Shown here piece after piece: positions 1 to 10,400 of a stretch of DNA of 64,000 nucleotides. The position numbers and the translations under genes were made by a program. Source of the DNA: Pythium myriotylum (Eukaryota; Oomycota; Peronosporomycetes; Pythiales; Pythiaceae); NCBI GenBank assembly GCA_023091665.1, contig JALJCQ010000004.1:434001-498000 (forward strand). Direction: 5' to 3'. The notes below the pieces were generated by a model. It was not told where the DNA came from. It saw nothing but the letters and a program-made list of their open reading frames with translations, and did no database searches. Numbering within the stretch: position 1 is the first letter of the stretch; each line of letters begins with the position of its first letter.

Positions 1-1
1 G

Positions 2-2363
2 CACCACTTCTCGCTCTCGCACGAGGACTTCGAGCGCGAGGCCGTGCTCAAGCGCCGGCGCCAACTTTCGCCGCCGAGAGCCGACGCCAACGACGCCATC
101 AGCGTGCGCACGCGCTCGAAATCCAAGTCGCGCGCCCGCGAGTCGACGCTGCGTCGCCTCCCAAGTCTCCAGGGCCACGAGTTTATTGCGCTGGGACGGG
201 GCGATCGCACCGCCCGCGCGCCAAAGTTGGCGTCGAGCCGCTACTCGGCCCCACGATCGGACGACCGCGGCCGCAAGCGCGAGCGGTCCGAGCCCAAGTA
301 CAGCGACTACGACCGCCGCCGCGCGCGGTCCAAGTCCACCACGCGCGCGTTAGACGCTACGAGCCAGTCGCGGTCCACGTCTAAACTGCGCGCGTTAGAC
401 GCCGACGCCAAGGGCCGCACGCGGTCGAAATCCCATAGCCGCAAGCGCCGCAGCCCTAGCCGCAGCCGCAGCCCGGAAGCCAGCCACCGATCGGCGTCTA
501 AACGCGCGCGGTCGAAATCCAAGTCGACCGCGCGCGCCGAGAACAAGTCTAAAACTAACGTGCGTCCGACCGTCACGGCCTCGTCGTCGTCGTCGTCGCC
601 TGTCTCGTCGGCCGACCGCGAGCTCCAGCGCGACATCGATCGCAACGAGAAGCGACTCGCGCAGGCCAAAGACGAGCTCTCGCGACTCGAAGAAGAGCTC
701 GCGGCGCTGCAGCAGCGCGTCGACGGCAAAAAGTACGAAGTGCTGGACCTGCAGATCGTCGTGGATGGACTCAACAAGCGCCGGGAGCTGCAGCAGCAGT
801 TTCTACGACGAGAGAGCTTTACGACGACCACGACGACCACGCCAGTAGCAGCGACCAAGACAACAACTACTACTACCTCGACGACTTCGCGTCGCTCGCC
901 GAGTCCCGAGCGACAGCTCTCGAGTCGCGCTGCGCGACGCACGCGAGGCCCTCGCGTCGTGGACGACGAGGATGAGAGCGACGAGGACATCGTGGAGATC
1001 GTCAAGCCTCGCGAGGTCCGTGTCAAGACCGAGACTCCACGCGAGGAGCCCTTGGCTAGAAGACCCAGCTCGGCGTCGTCGTCGTCGTCGTCTCGACTCA
1101 CGTCCAGTTCGGAAGTGATGCCGGTCGCCAAGCCTGTGCTTGATCAGATGAGCGACTACTTCTGGGGACGTGTAGACATCGCCAAGCTGCTCGTGCAGCC
1201 ACGCACGCGTCTCATCCCGGACGGCAGCAACCGCAAAGGACGCCACTTGGCGTTCAATCCGATCCAGCAAGACGTCTTCGCGGTCGGCTCGGACGACGGC
1301 GGGCTCATTCTCTGGAACTACTCGCGGCAAACGCAGGAAGTCTCCAAGGTCGTGAGCTTCGACCCGGCGTCGTTCCGGAAGGACAGCCAGTGCGCCGAGT
1401 CGATCGCGTGGAGCCCCGACGGCGAGCGGCTCGCGATCTCGTTCCGCGACCCGCTCGAGGCCATGGGCGAGTTCTGCGTCGTACGGCTCCATCAGTTGGC
1501 GCTCACGGGCGGCCAGGCGCCGCAGATGCTGCCGCGCGACCGCGTCAAGTCCAAGTGCACGACGCTCCACTCGCGAGGCATCTCGGCCATCGACTGGGTG
1601 CCCGGCGGCTACGGCGACCACACCGGGTCGCGTGGCCTCGTGACCACGGGCCCCGACCACGCCGTCGTGCTGTGGGAAGAGCACCGCGGGCAGACCGACT
1701 ACAAGTGGCGCGTGCTGCACCGCGAGCACCGCAGCGACGTGCGGTCGATCTGCATGCACTCGCAGCGCAACGCGATCTACACGAGCGGGCTCGACGGGCT
1801 CGTCGTGCGCTACGATATGAATTCGCAGCGCACGCACACGGTGCTCGAGCGACGGCGGCCGCAGATCTCCAAGATCAACGCCGTGCTCGAGAACCCGCAC
1901 AACCCGAACCTGCTGCTCGTGAGCTGCGTCGAGTCGAGCGAGCAGAACCTGCTGCTCCACGACCTGCGCGAGCGCTACGACGAGAAGAAGACCATGACGC
2001 TCTCGTGGATCCGCTCGAGCGACTCGCGGTCCATGAGCCAGTACATCGTGCCGCGCTGGTCGCCCGGCGGCTTCCACGTCTCGTGCGGCAGCACCTCGGG
2101 CCAAGTGAATATCTGGGACGTGCGCGTGCGCGGAGAGCGCTTTCCTCTCGCGCTGCCGCAGCAGTCCATCTCCGTGCACCGTACGTGGTCGTTTGTCCTG
2201 TTTTGCGTGGTGCTTGGTGGGCACGACACTAACGCGTCTCTCTCTGTTGTGTTTGTCATGGGTCACAGAGAAGCAAGTGCTCCACGCGACTTGGCACCCG
2301 CGCTACGACGCGATGTTCAGCGTCTCGCACGACCGCAACCTCGGGCTCCTGACGTTCCGCTGA
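2..2363 (+). CDS. SR-rich WD40-repeat protein (5' end outside window)
   Basis: The reading frame is open to the left window edge, and the codons before the first internal GTG look coding, so the N-terminus is missing. About the first 190 visible residues are rich in Arg-Ser/Lys-Ser pairs like a splicing-factor RS domain. A coiled coil follows (about residues 205-260), then acidic and Ser-rich linkers. From about residue 380 there are WD40-type blades, for example WNYS, IAWSPDGERLA and VVLWEEH. An intron at 2181-2268 (GTACGT..CACAG, CTAAC branch-like site near 2228) must be removed. Splicing adds a final blade ending GLLTFR and a stop at 2361-2363; without it the frame runs on to 2410 in nonsense sequence. 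RS plus WD40 suggests a nuclear scaffold, perhaps in RNA processing, but that is inference. The exact orthologue is not recognised. Confidence 0.8.
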
Positions 2364-2752
2364 AGGCTGTTGACGCCTCTACGCCCGTCCCATCTTGCCA
2401 GAGGCGATAGCGTGGGATGTGTAACGCCCTCGACGAGACCACGCCGAGCACACTCTCCGTGGCGTGCGTGGCCTCGCGTTCGAACGAGACACACTGAAGA
2501 GCTCTAGAGAGAAGTTAAAGGGGGACGGGCTCGCGGAGACCTGACCGGCGTGCTGACTAGTTGGCGCGCAGAGTTGAAGCGTGCTGAACTCGCGGGCAGC
2601 GCGTACTGTCCTGCTACTCAATAGAGCGCCACCCCAACATATCCAATCGCGTGCGCTGGAACGCCCGTTTGAAGAGCCACAGTGTGTTTTCGCTTGTCCG
2701 TACGCTACGCCGCACGCCGCAGGACCGTTACTAGTCTTCCGACGAGTCCACG
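2364..2752. other. intergenic spacer, 389 bp
   Basis: This lies between the WD40 gene and the coiled-coil gene, both on plus. It should hold the terminator of the first and the promoter of the second. No confident initiator or coding signal was seen. Confidence 0.5.
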
Positions 2753-3972
2753 ATGGCGCACCCGACGACCGAGGACGAGGACCTCGCGACGCCGCCGCAC
2801 CGCAGCGAGAGCCGCGAGACCGTCGACACGTACGAGGCGCTCAAGGACGGCGAAGAAGAGCAGCTCGATCTGGACGACGACGAGGACGAGGACGAGCGCG
2901 CCGAGCTCGAGCAGGAGCTGCGAGACAAGCGCACGCGCTTCGAGGAAGACGAGCGCCGGCCCGAGGGCCACTCGCCGCTCACCGACACCATGAGCTCGGA
3001 CATGGACACGTTCGTGCCCGTCATGGACGACAACCAGACGACCCAGAAGGCCAACGCCATGGACCTGCGGTATCAGATGATGGAGCGCAAGCTTGGTACG
3101 TGAGGAAGGCCGCGTTCAAAAGTTCGCGGGGTGCAGGATGGATGGAGAAACTGACGGTGTGATGGATGCACAGAACGACTAGAGAAACGACTCGAGGCGT
3201 ACGAAGGCATGCAGCGCAAGATGGCCAAGGACAAGACGTCGTCGTTCCGCGAGAGCACGAGCGGCAGCGGCAGCAGCGGCGGCGGCGCCGACACGCAGCA
3301 GCTGATCGAGTTTTTCCTCACGGAGATGGACAAGCAGAACGCCGTGATCGCGCAGATGCGCGCGAACCAGCGCGTGCTCGAGCAGAAGCTGGAGGAGAGC
3401 ATGCGGAAAACGCACCGCTTCCACCACGAGCAGCTCCACCGCATGACCAAGTTCCAGGAGGTCGTGCAGCTCATGAATGCCGAGTTCGTGCGCGGGACCA
3501 TGCTCCGCGAAGAAGAGAAGGCCCTCGAAAAGACCAGCCAGGACAAAAAGACCAAGGCCGTGCGACGTGCGCTGGACGAACAGATCCTGGACCTGAAGAA
3601 CGAGACCTCGCACCAGCGAAGGCGCCTCGAGATCAAGTTTGAGAAGAAGCTGGTCGAGCTCGCGACGGAGAACCAGCTTCTCAAGGCCGAGAACCTCGAG
3701 CTGCGCGACGAGGTGACCAAGCTCGGCCAAGCCGCAAGAAGGTGACTTGTTGTTTTGTTCCTGTGGGGAGAGGAGGAGGAACGTGCTGACGAGCGTCTTT
3801 CAGTACCAAGCGGACCGTGCGCGTGCTCAGTGAGGAAGTGATCAAGCTCAAGCGCGCTGTGGGCGCGGCGCCCAGCCCGGATGTCGACGAGATCCTGCGC
3901 GCGAGCAATCTGTTCAAATCCAGCCACGCGACCAACCCCCCCACCTCGTCCCCCGAGGTCCATCCAACGTGA
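2753..3972 (+). CDS. coiled-coil protein, three exons
   Basis: Exons are 2753-3095, 3174-3741 and 3804-3972. Both introns (78 and 62 bp) have GT..AG ends and preserve frame: a split Glu codon joins exons 1 and 2, a split Ser codon joins exons 2 and 3. The protein has 359 residues. The first 90 or so are acidic (runs of Asp/Glu). From about residue 100 to 310 the sequence is heptad-like coiled coil (KLERLEKR, then long Glu/Lys/Leu stretches), interrupted by a Gly/Ser linker near residue 140. The C-terminus is Pro/Ser-rich. It resembles structural or cytoskeleton-associated coiled-coil proteins, but I recognise no family and assign no function. Start choice: first ATG, followed at once by good coding sequence. 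Confidence 0.78.
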
Positions 3973-4651
3973 AGTTTGTGCGTTACGACGGAATGCAATA
4001 GCAACTAAGTTAAGCAGGACAGTGATTATAAGGCGAGCGAGATAGAGACGCGTAATAGAGCGCCGCCGGAAATGAGCCCCACGCTCCCGAGTCTCTCAGC
4101 GACAAGCCTCGCGCGACGGCGCCGTGGAACGCATCGGGACATTTCGAGGGTGCGACACCTCCATTTGGCCACGCGTGGCGAGGGAAATCTCCCCCCTCAC
4201 GGAGAAGATGCGCCGCGCGCCGTCCAATCACCTCGCGGTCGCGTCGGACGAGCCGGGCATTGGCGCCATTGGGTGGTGTCATGCGCACACAAGTGTTGAC
4301 CGAAACCCTCTGTAATCGTATATATCGTGACAAGACGAGCTCAAGCCGGCGACGAGAGAAGATGGAACGACCTCTATAAATGGATAAAATTGTCAAATTG
4401 TGGGCTATGATCGTTCACTTTTGCGGGCGGTGGAGTTCAGCGTCAAGTCGAGCATTGCGTGTGACATGGCTTCATTTCGAACTAACGACTCGCGTCCTAG
4501 AAAGAATGCGCCCGGGGTCGGCTCGAAAACGCCCACAACGACGCCACGACGCGGGCAAACGTTCTTTTATTTGGATCGACAGAGAGACTTGCATGGCGGT
4601 GGTGGTGGCGGGAAGACTAAAGGCTGGATAAATAGGGAGGCACGACTAGTC
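3973..4651. other. intergenic region between convergent genes
   Basis: This 679-bp stretch separates the 3' ends of the coiled-coil gene (plus) and the RING gene (minus). It should contain both polyadenylation regions. Short ORFs on both strands have no recognisable domain. Confidence 0.5.
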
Positions 4652-5407
4652 CTAGTGGTGGCGCAGGCGCTTGCAGTGGTGCTCGTCGTCGCCGAGGTCG
4701 TCGCTGTGGAGATCGCACGTGGGGCGCGCGCGCACGCAGCCGACGCGCTCCTGCGCCTCCTTGTCCTGCTCGCACGAGACGTCGAACTCGGAAAAGACCT
4801 CGCCGTCCGCGTGCATCACGAGCGCCGTGAGCTCGCATGGGTATTCCTTCTTTTTCTCCTCCGAGAGCACCTTGACGAGCGTGACGTTGACGATCGCGCG
4901 CACGAGCTGCTTCTCGACGCTCGCGTGGAGCACGTCGTGGCGCGAGAGCGCGCGCTGGTCGGCGTCGAGCAGCACGGTCGACGCGAGGCTGTGGACCGCG
5001 TAGGTGCCGGCGAAGGCCTTGCGGAACTGGAAGCGGCACACGGGGCACGTGCTGCGCATCTGGAGCCACGACTGCACGCAGTGGTAGTGGAACGCATGGC
5101 CGCAGGGCAGGCGCACGTGCTCGATGGCCGGGCGCGGCGTGTCGGCCATGCAGATGACGCAGTCGCCGGCGAGCTGCGGGTGGGGCTCGCCGGCCTCGCC
5201 GCACGTGGGCGACGCCGGCACGCGCCACTCGGTCTCGAGGCTCTCGAGCACGGTCTTGTCGGCGGGCGAGGCGGTCTTGAGGCGCGGCGAGATGTAGCGC
5301 ATCATGAAGCGCACCCACATGGGGCGTCGGAACATCTGCAGCACGTCGAGCAGCACGGCATTCTCAGGCGCGAGGTACTGCACCTCGACGCGCACGGTGA
5401 TCTCCAT
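4652..5407 (-). CDS. RING-H2 finger protein, probable E3 ubiquitin ligase
   Basis: This single-exon gene encodes 251 residues. A complete RING-H2 domain sits at about residues 82-123: CVIC, then CGHAFHYHC, then CPVC. It has the C-x2-C...C-x-H-x2-H-x2-C...C-x2-C spacing expected to bind two zinc ions and recruit an E2 enzyme. There is no membrane segment or signal peptide, so a soluble ligase is likely. The flanks (1-80 and 130-251) are not a recognised substrate-binding domain; the C-terminus ends in a His/Arg-rich tail. The first ATG is 5' of all conserved sequence. A long plus-strand ORF across this gene is only its antisense shadow in GC-rich DNA. Confidence 0.85.
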   Translation of the reverse strand: MEITVRVEVQYLAPENAVLLDVLQMFRRPMWVRFMMRYISPRLKTASPADKTVLESLETEWRVPASPTCGEAGEPHPQLAGDCVICMADTPRPAIEHVRLPCGHAFHYHCVQSWLQMRSTCPVCRFQFRKAFAGTYAVHSLASTVLLDADQRALSRHDVLHASVEKQLVRAIVNVTLVKVLSEEKKKEYPCELTALVMHADGEVFSEFDVSCEQDKEAQERVGCVRARPTCDLHSDDLGDDEHHCKRLRHH

Positions 5408-7450
5408 CGCCCCTTGCTCTCGAAGGCCAATTCGCGAATGGAACGACGGGAGCGAACTGAACGACAGCAGAGAGCGGTGACGCGGTCGGCCTCCGAGTCT
5501 CGCCAGTGCTTGATGACAAGCTCGAGGTCCCCGTCTCTCGCCCTCGCGGCGTTGTCAGATCACGGCTTCGCAGCGCCGGGTGGAAGCAGCGTCTCTCCGG
5601 GTCATGGAAGCAACTTCGCGCCGCGCGGTGTAACTCGCGCACGAGACGGGGCGCTCTTCGACTACAGTGGACCCACGCCATCTTTCGTTGTGGCGAGACT
5701 CGACCACGTTGCAGGGCAACAATGCCGCTCCAGCCGTCTCAGCAGCTCGCAAGTCGCGAGTAACACAGCGGCGTGTAACGGGCGCGGCCCCCATAGGAGG
5801 CGACGCTCTCGCTTGCGGACAGTCGGTATCTCAGACAGCGCCAGTTCGCCGCTGGCGACAAGAGGTAACGACGTATCTCATGGGGTCCCAGCTACTCACG
5901 CCGTGAGTCTCGCGCGCGGCCCCGAGTGTCAATGGAGCGGTCATTACTCACCGGCCGATTTCCAAATTTTACGAAACTGAGTCGTCTGCCCCCGGAATTG
6001 GCGAGGATGATATATCGTACGTCAGTATACTATATTTATATGTGCATAGAGTACAAAATAATACTACTGATGTAACGTGTTCCATGCACTCGCCAGCCGG
6101 CCCTCTGTGTCGATCAGCTAACGGAGCGGGTTACCATTACTCACTTTCCATGGAACGAGGAACGGTGTTGCAGTATTCCAGCGTGGATCTCGAGACTTCG
6201 CGCTTGCAATGGACGCCGGCACGGCCGTCTGCCAGCCCCCGCCACATGCAGCTAATACGCTGTGACACCTCGCGAGGCTGTCGCCGGCCACGCAGCCACA
6301 AGTGTTTGCGAATCAACTGGCCGAGTATTACTTCGAGTATTACTTCGGAATCCGCCAAACCAAGAAGCTGAACCGATGAACCGATGAGCCGATCGCGTCG
6401 GAGCGAGTTGGAGTTGTTGCTCAGCAGTCATAGAATTGTCGAGGCGGTGGGTATCGCACGCCCCCAGCGACTTCAACGCCCGGCGACGGGAGACACGACG
6501 CTCGCCGGGAAAGCGCGGTATCGCAGCCGGCAGGCAACTCGAGTTGAACACGATCCGTCTCACTCTTGCCGCGGTCGAGCAAGGTTCAAGATGCCCTCTC
6601 TCTGCTGGGTCGCCAGTGACAGAGAGAGCGAGCAGTCGCACGACCGACAGTCTCGCCATCAGAAGACTTCCGAGCCGCGCCCCGCCGCGTCTCTGGGAGC
6701 TCGCAGTTTCCCGGTGCGCCTGTCACGACGGTGGACCAAACGCTTGGCCGACTCGCAATCGTTCAGTCGAGCGAGGGGCACCCGACACGCGACGGTGATC
6801 AGCGGATTACACGAGAGGCCCCGACGTCAGGACCATTCGCGTGGTCCGATCCTACACATCTCCGTAGAAGAAGGCGCGCACGGGAGGATTTGCCCCGTCG
6901 GTCGGAAGAGGATAACAACGAAGGGAGGGCAAGAGGAGTAGTACCAAGCGACTAGTAGGAGCGATCTTGACATAGAGAGAAGACGCGCGGGCGATCGCGA
7001 GACCGTGGGCGAGCCGTTAGCTAACGCGCCATCTCAGAGTGCCGATCCGAGGTCAACTCCAGTACATACTGTGCAGCAGTTGCACGAGGAGCTCCTCGCC
7101 GGGCATCGTCACGTTGTGGATGCGCCCATGAGGATGCGCAAATCCGTTGACATGGGTACAGAATGCCACTCAAATGAGGTCTCTCGAGGTCGCCCACTCG
7201 TTCTGGGAAGGGCATGGACAACCTCAGATTCCATTCGTCAGCCGGGTCCACAGGTGAGAGAGCATTTGGCGGATCCCGAGGCGTTGGACTCGCTGTCATC
7301 TCTCTTCGCAGAAACCTTCATTCCCTCCGCTTGCGAGACGACGATCGAGGAGGGACTATGCGTCATGTTTGCGGACCTCGTAACTGATCCCGTGGAGCGA
7401 AACGGCTGACGAATCGCTTGCAGCATGCCGAGTCTGTCCCGTGGCTGCTC
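5408..7450. other. 2-kb region between divergent genes
   Basis: This is the shared upstream region of the RING gene (minus) and the ankyrin/anoctamin gene (plus). It contains short ORFs on both strands but none with a recognisable domain. An AT-rich patch is present near 6010-6065. A possible 5' exon for the downstream gene exists: frame open around 7128-7253, donor GTGAGAG at 7254, acceptor TTGCAG ending at 7423, both phase 0. The joined frame would enter the downstream ORF correctly, so transcript data are needed to settle it. Confidence 0.4.
5431..5446 (-). promoter_or_regulatory. possible initiator upstream of RING gene
   Basis: On the minus strand a CATTCGCGAATTG-like stretch lies about 25-40 bp before the ATG and matches roughly 10 of 13 positions of the oomycete initiator core. 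It is suggestive only. Confidence 0.3.
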
Positions 7451-10400
7451 ATGGACCTATACGAGGCCTGTGAGAACGGCAACGAGGAGCGCGTGGTCGA
7501 AGTGCTGGTGTTCGGCGAGCACTGGCATGGCTTCCACAAACACCACCACCACGTCCACTCGAGTGCTAGCACCAGCGCGCCGCCCAGTCCAGTGCGCGAG
7601 CGAGACGAGAGCAGCAGGCATGTGCGCGGCTCCGTGTTCAATGCCGGCGCCCACGACCTCAACAAACTGGCCGGGAACCTCGCCGAGACGGCTGGGTTGC
7701 TGCGGTCTCCTCGGGAGATGCTCGCGACGCGAGGCACGGCTGGACGCACGCCGCTGTTGGCCGCATGCATGGGGGGCCAACTAGGCGTCGTGCGCTTGCT
7801 GTTAGGTGAGAGCTGTCCCGTGTACTTCACGAGCCGCACTCAAGACGAGACGGAGGAGCTGCTACGACCGCTCGCCGACGAGTTTGACGCGTTCGAGAAA
7901 TCCCAGGCCGCGACGAGTGCAGCAACCCCGGAGAGCCACTTCGAAGTCACGATGGTTACGAAAGACGGCGACACCGACTTCGTGCCGGTCGCGACCGTGC
8001 GCTTCACGCCGTCGCGGTCCATCGCAGCCCAAGACCTTCTTGACGGTGTTAAACACGTCGACGACTTCGGCAACACGCCGCTTCAGTGCGTGTGCTGCTT
8101 CGGCTGCGGCACATCCGAGAAGCACATCGACGACGGCCTCGAGCTCACGCGGCAGCTGCTTCTCCACGGAGACCAGCCGAATTTGCCCAAGATCGCCGAC
8201 CAGTGGACACCGCTCCACTGGGCCGCGTACAATGGCAACCACGAGCTGTGTGCGATCCTCATGGATCCGCTGGCGTCGCTGCCTGCGCACCAGTCGGCCG
8301 CGCGACTCGGTCAAACCCAGTTCAGCATTCCACTTCTGGTCAACTCGGACAACCTGTTCGCAGCCGATGTCGCGGGCCGTCGCGGACTTGCGCTCGCGCG
8401 GGAGATGCAGTCACTCCGCTCGCTTGCTGATGAGGATCGTGATGAGTACGCACGATGGCGGCTGCGACTCGACCACATCGAGACATTGAGAGTGTTCACG
8501 CGCGAGTTTCTCGCGAATGCGTCTTCTCTAGTGCGCTACGTGAGCGAGATGAACGCTCGTGTGCCCCTGCAACTCATGGGTAACGACAAGAAGACGAACA
8601 CACGATATCGTCGCAGTAAGCGCAGACGAAGGATGTTCACGTGCGCCGACGCGATCCGGTACGGCCAGCATTTACTCTATTGGATGGGCTGTTTTGGGCT
8701 GGAGGACGATGTCCGAGAACTGCTAGAGATGAAGCTCGAGATGCCGACTGAACAGGCAGGTTTAGATGCCTCGGCAGTAGAAGCCTCGGCGTTCACAATC
8801 GTCCACTTACGACCTCTATACGTGTGCTCATGTGAAGAGAACAAGCGCCAGTCAGTACTCCACGCCGTGGCTGCCCACGGCCAGGAAGGGATTGTCCGAC
8901 TGCTACTTGAGCAAATGCTCTTCGAGCAGAGAAACCCCGAGACTGCGGCTCGGATGCTCGCGGCGATGCCCACGCAACCGCAGGCAAAGCTGCAAACCAA
9001 GAAAACCACTCGCGATGCGAGAGCTAAGACGTCAGCGGCCGTCGCGCCGGCCCGAAGTCCTCGTGCCAGCAAGTCCGGCGACACGACTGACCCTGTTCCC
9101 CTCGAGGAGACCAAGCTCGACGTTCTCCCTCTCGCGGATGTGGGCTGGCGCAACTACCGTAATGAATCTCCGCTGTTCCTTTCTGTGCTCTACCTGCGCG
9201 ATGGGGTTGTGCGTGCATTCCGCGAGTTCCTTTCGCCCGCGAGCCTCCGATGGGAACTCGCCAACTGCAACGTTGAAGGTTCGTACATTCACCACGTAAC
9301 GAACGAGGCGATCCGCCGCGAGCTCGCGCTCGTGGAAGACACATCACAGCGCCTCTCGTGTGCCGAGTACGTGCTTCTCTTCGACGGCGTCCACAAGAAG
9401 CAGTTCAAGGAGTCAGTCATCGAGACGATGCGCGAGGAGAGCGTGGTCGCACCGTCGCTCAAGGTTACTCGAGCTGGTCACCGTCTCACGGCGCCGAGTC
9501 TCTTTGGGCTGGTCAAGGGCAGGTGTACGGACTACATCGTTGTTGGCGCTACTGACAAGGTGCTCGTGCAGCATGCGCAAGCGCTGCAGCTAAAGATCAA
9601 GCACCGCGGGTCGACGCTAAGGTCCAAGTATAACGCTGCGACTCCACATCTCTTTGAGCCCTTCCGCTCGTTACAGCGCCAGCAGGTTGTGCGTGATATT
9701 ATCGAGAAGAACATCAATTTGAAGAAACACCTCGCCAAAAAGAATCTGCGCGCGATCTTCCCGCTCCACGATACGTCCGGCTGCAAGAACATCATGCGTC
9801 ACTGGGTGCGTACGGACGAGCAGCGTCGCATCTTCCAGCCATTCGTGGGGAACTCGCTGTCACAATTCCTGCTCGAAAGCCGCACACACCAGTACGAGAT
9901 GCTCTGGCCACTGCTGACCTACTTCGGAGAGAAACACGCATTCTACTATGCGTTCCTCCTCTTTTACACCGTTTGGCTCGTCGTGCTCGCCGTGCCTGGT
10001 GCTGTCTGCCAAGTGCTCTGGTCTGTGGGTCATGCTGGTTATGTCGCGCCACTCTTTGCAATCTTCACTTCGCTCTGGGCCACGCTTTTCGTCGAGCGAT
10101 GGAAACGAAAGCGCAGCGAGATCCAAACCAATTTCGGCAACTTCAAGCGTAACCGGAGTGAGCTCGCGCCAGAGTTCTACGGTGACTTCCAGGTCGAGGC
10201 GCCGGACAAGCCCGTCGTTGACACGACCTTCCCCAAGTCGCTGCAGCTCGTGCGCATCTACGCAGGCATTCCGGTGTTGCTCACGATGGCGAGTCTTGCA
10301 GTCGCGATCTTCATTGGTGTCAAGCTGAACGCGTCGTCTACGGCTATACTTGAACACGTCTTCCCGTGGATGCCGACCAAGCTCTCAGCGTACGTAATCC

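Noticed and set aside
803..2266. Long minus-strand ORF opposite the WD40 gene
   Set aside because: Arg/His/Ala-rich shadow frame in GC-rich coding DNA, with no domain; the plus strand has clear WD40 blades.
4400..5980. 526-codon plus-strand ORF over the RING gene
   Set aside because: Antisense of a gene with an unmistakable RING-H2 finger; composition is typical of a shadow frame.
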